Shown here: piece by piece, positions 59,842 to 64,000 of the stretch
Position numbering within the stretch: the first letter of the stretch is position 1
Layout: every line of letters begins with the position of its first letter
Assembly: GCF_012641465.1 (NCBI RefSeq)
Contig: NZ_JABAIK010000001.1
Location: 248,001 to 312,000 of the forward strand
Direction of reading: 5' to 3'
DNA length: 64,000 nt
From: Vibrio agarilyticus
Lineage (GTDB): Bacteria; Pseudomonadota; Gammaproteobacteria; Enterobacterales; Vibrionaceae
Made by a program: the position numbers and the translations under genes
Notes under the pieces: generated by a model
Databases searched by the model: none
What the model was told of the DNA's origin: nothing
Seen by the model: the letters and a program-made list of their open reading frames with translations, nothing else

Positions 59842-60771
59842 ATGGCAAATATAATGGTCGAAAAACTGTTCTTTTTCAGCGACGGAAATCGCCTCGCAGC
59901 GGATCTCTATTTGCCGGAAAACTACGATGCAAAATCCTGCTACCCCGCTGTCGTGGTAACCGGAAGTTGGACCACGGTTAAAGAGCAAATGGCGGGGCTT
60001 TACGCGAAACGCATGGCGGAAAATGGTTACCTTGCGCTTGCCTTTGACCCAAGCAATTATGGAGAAAGCGAGGGGGAGCCACGTTTTTATGAGCACCCTG
60101 AGCAAAAAGTGCGCGATATTTACAATGCAGTCACCTATTTGTTGAGTCGTCACGACGTCAATCAAAAAGCAATTGGCGCGATTGGTGTTTGTGCAGGCTC
60201 AATGTATACGTTAATCGCCGCGGCGCAGGACGAGCGTATTCACGTGGTCGGCACATCAGCATCTTGGTTGCATGATGCCGAAGCCGTTAAGCTGTTTTAT
60301 GGCGGAGAAGAAGGTGTTCAGCGGCGAATTAAAGAAGCGCAAGCCGCAAAAAAGATCTACCAAGAACGCGGCGAAGTGTTGTACATCCCGACGATTTCAA
60401 AAACTGACCCCAACGCCGCTATGTATGGCGACTATGACTACTATTTGAACCCGGCTCGTGGCGCGGTACCCAATTGGAGTGCGGACAACTTTGCGGTCAT
60501 GAGCTGGGAAGATTGGCTTACCCTTGACCCCATGCCCTCGGCCAGTCAACTGAACAAACCGACAATTATGGTTCACTCCGATGGCTGTGTATTGCCTCAA
60601 TACACTAAGAATTTTTTCAATAAAATTCCCACCTCCGACAAAAGCCTCTATTGGGTCGAAACCGATTTAGAGCCGCCAATCCACCAATTCTATTTTTACG
60701 ATCAAGAGTTAGAAGTGTCGATTGCCGTTGAGCAGATCACGCATTGGTTTAATAAACACTTGTCTCCTTAA
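59842..60771 (+). CDS. Alpha/beta hydrolase, YcjY/dienelactone-hydrolase-like
   Basis: A 309-residue alpha/beta hydrolase. The nucleophile elbow reads GVCAGS with Cys where most family members have Ser; Asp in MVHSDGC and His in EPPIHQF could complete a triad. ADLYLPENYDAKSCYPAVVVTGSW is the usual opening of YcjY-like proteins. AAGGAG precedes the ATG at 59842. It forms an operon with the SnoaL-like gene. The real substrate is unknown; a polyketide- or dienelactone-type ester is a guess. Confidence 0.85.
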   Translation: MANIMVEKLFFFSDGNRLAADLYLPENYDAKSCYPAVVVTGSWTTVKEQMAGLYAKRMAENGYLALAFDPSNYGESEGEPRFYEHPEQKVRDIYNAVTYLLSRHDVNQKAIGAIGVCAGSMYTLIAAAQDERIHVVGTSASWLHDAEAVKLFYGGEEGVQRRIKEAQAAKKIYQERGEVLYIPTISKTDPNAAMYGDYDYYLNPARGAVPNWSADNFAVMSWEDWLTLDPMPSASQLNKPTIMVHSDGCVLPQYTKNFFNKIPTSDKSLYWVETDLEPPIHQFYFYDQELEVSIAVEQITHWFNKHLSP

Positions 60772-60817
60772 CATCGAATTGGAGTCAGAAATCGCGCGAT
60801 GACAAGTACTACTTTTT

Positions 60818-60955
60818 TATACCTAAACAATTTGAAGATGTAGGTAGGCGACAAGCGAGCAAAGCCTCTGAGCACTTCGTGAACATAGATAAGCTATGTG
60901 ATGAGGCTTGTGAGTGCCAGTCAACACCGCTGCAACTTCAAATGGGACGGGTATA
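60818..60955 (+). repeat. A-type TATACCC palindromic element, full length
   Basis: TATACCTAAACAATTTGAAG at left and CTTCAAATGGGACGGGTATA at right; inner part nearly identical to the copy at 59237. The two copies flank the SnoaL-hydrolase pair in the same orientation. Confidence 0.85.
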
Positions 60956-60998
60956 CACCGTAAAAAATTATGTCACAAAAAAAAGGGGGAGAATAAAA

Positions 60999-61532
60999 AT
61001 GGCAAAAAATAGAATCATGCTCGCAAGGTTTCCACTGCTGTTGATCACGGTTAGTGCGACCTTTAGTGATGCATTTGCTCTCCCCACTTCAGAGCGCAGT
61101 GTCAGTCGCAATGAAGTTTCCTTTGGCGCTGGCGCCTTTGGCGTTTTTGACAGTAAACAAAGCACCATTTTCAAGCTTGGCTATGCTTATCGCGATCCAG
61201 AGCGGCTTGGCGGTTTTAGCCCGATATTACAAGGAATGATCGGGGAGGATAGCCTTTATTACCTCGCGTTGGGCGCCGAATATCAGTACCAGATTAATTC
61301 AAATTGGTCGGTTGGGGTCAGTGTTTCTGGTGGCTATCTCCATTCAGGCTCATCGAGCCTTGGACACCACCTCGGCCATGATCTGCAATTTTATTCGACG
61401 CTGTCTGCCACCTACTATATGACAGAAGAAAGCGCCTTAAGACTGGAATATGGGCACATATCCAATAGTGGGTTTGGCGACCGAAATCCCGGTTCAGAAT
61501 CTTTGATCGCCTCTTATATCTTTCGCTTTTAA
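60999..61532 (+). CDS. pagL: PagL-like lipid A 3-O-deacylase (outer membrane)
   Basis: A 177-residue protein with a signal peptide (cleavage near FALP, residue ~26) and an eight-strand barrel ending in ASYIFRF, with a terminal Phe. The catalytic pair of PagL is present as YGHISNSG, where His and Ser lie two residues apart as in the H-x-S-N family motif. It would trim the 3-O acyl chain of lipid A and soften endotoxin. The ATG at 60999 has GGGGGAGA upstream; the frame upstream only reads through the repeat. Expression may be affected by the repeat just before it. Confidence 0.8.
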   Translation: MAKNRIMLARFPLLLITVSATFSDAFALPTSERSVSRNEVSFGAGAFGVFDSKQSTIFKLGYAYRDPERLGGFSPILQGMIGEDSLYYLALGAEYQYQINSNWSVGVSVSGGYLHSGSSSLGHHLGHDLQFYSTLSATYYMTEESALRLEYGHISNSGFGDRNPGSESLIASYIFRF

Positions 61533-61617
61533 TTAACTAATACTTTTCACTAACCAATCCCCTTTTTCAACGAATAAGCGCGCCCTTGATTCAACGTTAA
61601 GTGACCACAATACGCCT

Positions 61618-62385
61618 TCAGCTCGAAGGCGTAAGCGTGACATTAAGACCAAAACGCTTCATTAAGATTGCCTCAATGTCATTGTCTGGAATGGTCACTT
61701 TATGCTGCTTAAAGTCTGTATCGGTTGTGGTCAACGTGTTTCCCGATAATGTGAGTCGTCCGAAATCTGCGAGCTTAGTCGCTAATAATGTTTGAGTAAA
61801 AGGGGAATCGGGTGAGGTCTGAGTGAAATGAGATGCGGCTTGGAAGTCTGCAAGATTACGCGGGATCTCACGAAATACGTAGCGATAGTGCCAATCACGG
61901 TCTTCAAACCAGCAAAGCGCGTGGTAATTACCGTGATAATCCGCAACCTTATAGCGAACCCCTTCACCAATTGACTCACCACCTAGCGCGACATTAAGCG
62001 GCGCGCCAAAATGTTTTCCATTCCCCACATCGACCAGATACAGCCCTTGCTCAACATTCACCAACAATGCCATATGATCAAATTGGTGCTTCATGTGTTC
62101 ACCGGGAAACATCTCCGCTTCAACGAGCGTAACATCAAACCCAAGTTGCGATAACGCCCAATAAAATAGACTGTTTAACTCAAAACAGACACCACCACGC
62201 TGATGTGTAACGATTTTTTCAAACGCCGCCTCAGGATAATAATTGAGCGGCGTTTTATTTATAATATCAATGTTTTCAAAAGGGACATGTTTAATAAAAT
62301 GCAGCTGCAATTCATCCAAACATGCGACGGAATGAACCACCTTACTTTGATACTGAATCCGCGCTAAAAATTGACTGACATCCAT
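61618..62385 (-). CDS. nat: Arylamine N-acetyltransferase
   Basis: A 255-residue enzyme that moves acetyl from CoA to arylamines and hydrazines. The Cys-His-Asp triad is present: Cys in QRGGVCFELN, His in FDHMALLV, Asp in LVDVGNG. The start at 62385 (MDVSQFL) has AGAGGTGA upstream; a start seven codons earlier lacks support. Divergent from the glycosyltransferase gene. Confidence 0.93.
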   Translation of the reverse strand: MDVSQFLARIQYQSKVVHSVACLDELQLHFIKHVPFENIDIINKTPLNYYPEAAFEKIVTHQRGGVCFELNSLFYWALSQLGFDVTLVEAEMFPGEHMKHQFDHMALLVNVEQGLYLVDVGNGKHFGAPLNVALGGESIGEGVRYKVADYHGNYHALCWFEDRDWHYRYVFREIPRNLADFQAASHFTQTSPDSPFTQTLLATKLADFGRLTLSGNTLTTTDTDFKQHKVTIPDNDIEAILMKRFGLNVTLTPSS

Positions 62386-62644
62386 CGTGCTCACCTCTTT
62401 ATTCATCGATGTTCGAAGTGTAGTGACAAGGCCATTATTCCTCCATGTCGATTATTATCCATTCGCTCGAAACACTCGCAATTCTGCTAGCAATCTCAAA
62501 TACCTTGCGCAATCGACCTTCATCGCGCTCTTCAACCATCTACTAGCACGGAGAACCCATAACAATAAGACACCAAATCAGGAAACAAATTGGCAACAAA
62601 TGTGGTATTATTATGCAATCATAATCGTACATGGAAGTTTATTA
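62386..62644. other. Divergent nat-GT9 intergenic region
   Basis: Non-coding. TTGGCA near 62590 with TATGCA 16 bases on is a possible promoter for the glycosyltransferase; nothing else stands out. Confidence 0.35.
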
Positions 62645-63712
62645 ATGCGCGTACTCAAAAACCACCTGAGGCAATTTGATAAGTATCGAAAAGCAAAAAT
62701 GTGCCGCCTAGAAGGTGTATTGCACCGCCTCATTCGACACAAAAGCTATTGCGAGCCCAACATACTCTCGAAAGATCAAGTCGAGCGAATTTTGATTGTC
62801 CGAAACAATAAACGTATTGGCAACATGTTATTTTTACTCCCTTTTCTTCGCCAAGTTCGTGATGTTTTCCCTGATGCCCATCTCACACTAATGCTTCGTG
62901 ACGAAAGCCAAGCCGAATTATTCGCCAATTTAGGCGTCGACGAATTTTGTTTCAGCCGCCTTAGTTTCCGCAATATTTTCAAAACGCTTCGCTTAGTTCG
63001 TGATTTACGACAACAACCCTTTGATGTGATATTCGCACCGAATGACTCAGCAGAAGACGCGGCATTGACTGCACTGATCCCTGCGCGAAACAAAATCAGC
63101 CGCGACACTCTAAATCGTAATGAGGCGTATACGCATGTATTCCCGTATCAAGGCGAAAAAAAGCACGCTGCACTTGCCAGCCTCTATCTGTTGCCAGCCG
63201 CCGGGTTTCCATTAGCGCCGATTGATCACAGCATTGAATTTTGCGCGAAAGAGAAGGCCTTTGGGGAACAAGAAGTCGATAAAATTCAGTCCGATCAAAC
63301 AGAAAACGCGTTACTCATCGCCTATTTCCGTGGCGCGCGAGGCGCAAAATTACTGCCTGATAGCTATTGGGATTCACTACTCGACCGTTTTGAGCAGAAG
63401 GTGGATAAGCCGATCCAGTGGGTCGAAGTTCTCAGTCCCGATATCCCGGAGCCTTTGCGCAGCGATATCGATACATTTTCATCGCCCAATTTGCGCTTAC
63501 TGGCGAGCTACCTCACTCAAGTTGATGCCTTTATTTGTTGCGATACTGGGCCGCTTCACCTAGCAGACTCTGCGAATGTAAAATGCATTGGGCTTTATAA
63601 TCGAACTTGTACCACTACCTTTGGCCTGCTTAGCGACCCGTCAGTGTGTGTGAAAAATATCGAGACTTTTGATGTTAAGCAGACATTACAACAGGTCGGA
63701 GCGCTTGCCTAA
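62645..63712 (+). CDS. Glycosyltransferase family 9 (heptosyltransferase-like)
   Basis: A 355-residue GT-B enzyme. ERILIVRNNKRIGNMLFLLPFL is the N-terminal nucleotide-sugar-side motif of GT9, and CDTGPLHLADSANVKCIGLY the C-terminal one (D-T-G-P-x-H-L-A). GT9 enzymes add heptose or related sugars to LPS core. No LPS core cluster is adjacent, so the acceptor is unknown. The ATG at 62645 has GGAAG about 8 bases upstream. It overlaps the stop of the next, convergent gene by 4 bases. Confidence 0.88.
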   Translation: MRVLKNHLRQFDKYRKAKMCRLEGVLHRLIRHKSYCEPNILSKDQVERILIVRNNKRIGNMLFLLPFLRQVRDVFPDAHLTLMLRDESQAELFANLGVDEFCFSRLSFRNIFKTLRLVRDLRQQPFDVIFAPNDSAEDAALTALIPARNKISRDTLNRNEAYTHVFPYQGEKKHAALASLYLLPAAGFPLAPIDHSIEFCAKEKAFGEQEVDKIQSDQTENALLIAYFRGARGAKLLPDSYWDSLLDRFEQKVDKPIQWVEVLSPDIPEPLRSDIDTFSSPNLRLLASYLTQVDAFICCDTGPLHLADSANVKCIGLYNRTCTTTFGLLSDPSVCVKNIETFDVKQTLQQVGALA

Positions 63713-64000
63713 CCTACGCTGCCCAATTTCTTTGCCCACTGGGCGACGCGCTCACCATAAAGCTTAGCCGTTTCAATATCCCCTTTTGTTGGCGCGTCAT
63801 TGGCATCCGCATCCGCAGGGCTTTGCGCCATTAAACCGGAAAATGCCCCTAAATAATTAATGTCATCACGATCCGAGGCTTTATTATTCGCAGGCATCAG
63901 CCCAGTACCGAGCCAAACCATGCCGTGCTGCATCGCTAATGTCATCAAATAAGCAATGGTTGAATGTTTATCGCCATTCATACTCGCAGAATTGGTAAAA
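63709..64000 (-). CDS. Flavodoxin-like/NAD(P)H quinone oxidoreductase, C-terminal part
   Basis: The gene is cut by the right edge of the window; 97 residues are visible. FTNSASMNGDKHSTIAYLMT and GMVWLGTGLMP resemble the FMN-binding and C-terminal part of WrbA-type flavodoxin-fold quinone reductases, and the end GDIETAKLYGERVAQWAKKL is usual. The N-terminal FMN loop is outside the window. Confidence 0.75.
   Translation of the reverse strand, partial: FTNSASMNGDKHSTIAYLMTLAMQHGMVWLGTGLMPANNKASDRDDINYLGAFSGLMAQSPADADANDAPTKGDIETAKLYGERVAQWAKKLGSVG

Noticed and set aside
60879-60998. N-terminal extension of the PagL-like frame
   Set aside because: It translates the A-type repeat; the signal peptide begins at 60999 after a ribosome binding site.
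62387-62644. N-terminal extension of the GT9 frame
   Set aside because: Overlaps the divergent promoter region of nat and has no family similarity; the ATG at 62645 fits better.

Overview
The window looks like a piece of the main chromosome of a Vibrio (Vibrionaceae, Gammaproteobacteria). The evidence is gene order and protein similarity recalled from known families: cysB; pyrF-lapB-lapA-ihfB-rpsA-cmk; yceD-rpmF-plsX-fabH-fabD-fabG-acpP-fabF-pabC-mltG-tmk-holB-tatD; and maf, rluC and rne in the expected order. No database search was possible, so the species is not named. I saw no tRNA, rRNA, CRISPR array, transposase or prophage gene.

Layout. 1-5.2 kb: the end of an alanine dehydrogenase gene, a methyltransferase, cysB, a coiled-coil membrane protein and miaE. 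5.2-10.7 kb (minus strand): pyrF, lapBA, ihfB, rpsA, cmk. 10.9-14 kb: a PL7 alginate lyase, sohB, a YciK-type SDR. 14.2-19.7 kb: an SOS mutasome cassette imuA-imuB-dnaE2 behind a good LexA box. 19.8-25.3 kb: cheV, mlc with a palindromic operator in its leader, pykA, a patatin-like protein and a 30-residue membrane protein. 25.5-29.5 kb: a frameshifted outer-membrane barrel gene, an NSS transporter with its 31-residue small subunit, and an ABM-domain/SDR pair. 29.6-42 kb (minus strand): ptsG, then the DNA replication/folate/fatty-acid run from tatD back to yceD. 42.3-47.8 kb: maf, rluC and rne with a long structured leader. 48.2-55.3 kb: a SulP transporter, a corrinoid adenosyltransferase, an AsmA protein, udk, rimO. 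55.5-64 kb is more accessory: small envelope proteins, a glycine-zipper lipoprotein, DUF1349, SDR, a SnoaL-like protein with an alpha/beta hydrolase, a PagL-like lipid A deacylase, an arylamine N-acetyltransferase, a GT9 glycosyltransferase and the end of a flavodoxin-like gene.

The strongest unexplained signal is a set of about a dozen interspersed palindromic elements with TATACCC...GGGTATA ends. They fall into two types, called A and B here. They sit at 3' ends of genes, sometimes fused to each other, and in several cases lie on or against the stop codon of the neighbouring gene. They are concentrated in the accessory right-hand part.

Functional links. ImuA/ImuB/DnaE2 form one damage-induced mutagenesis module. 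Mlc and PtsG form a sugar-uptake control pair, with pykA next to mlc. The fab/plsX/acpP block makes membrane lipids; LapA/LapB (LPS quality control), the PagL-like enzyme and the GT9 protein all concern LPS. The small open reading frames missing from standard gene calls (rpmF, the NSS small subunit, the YnhF-like peptide) were found by reading the sequence directly.
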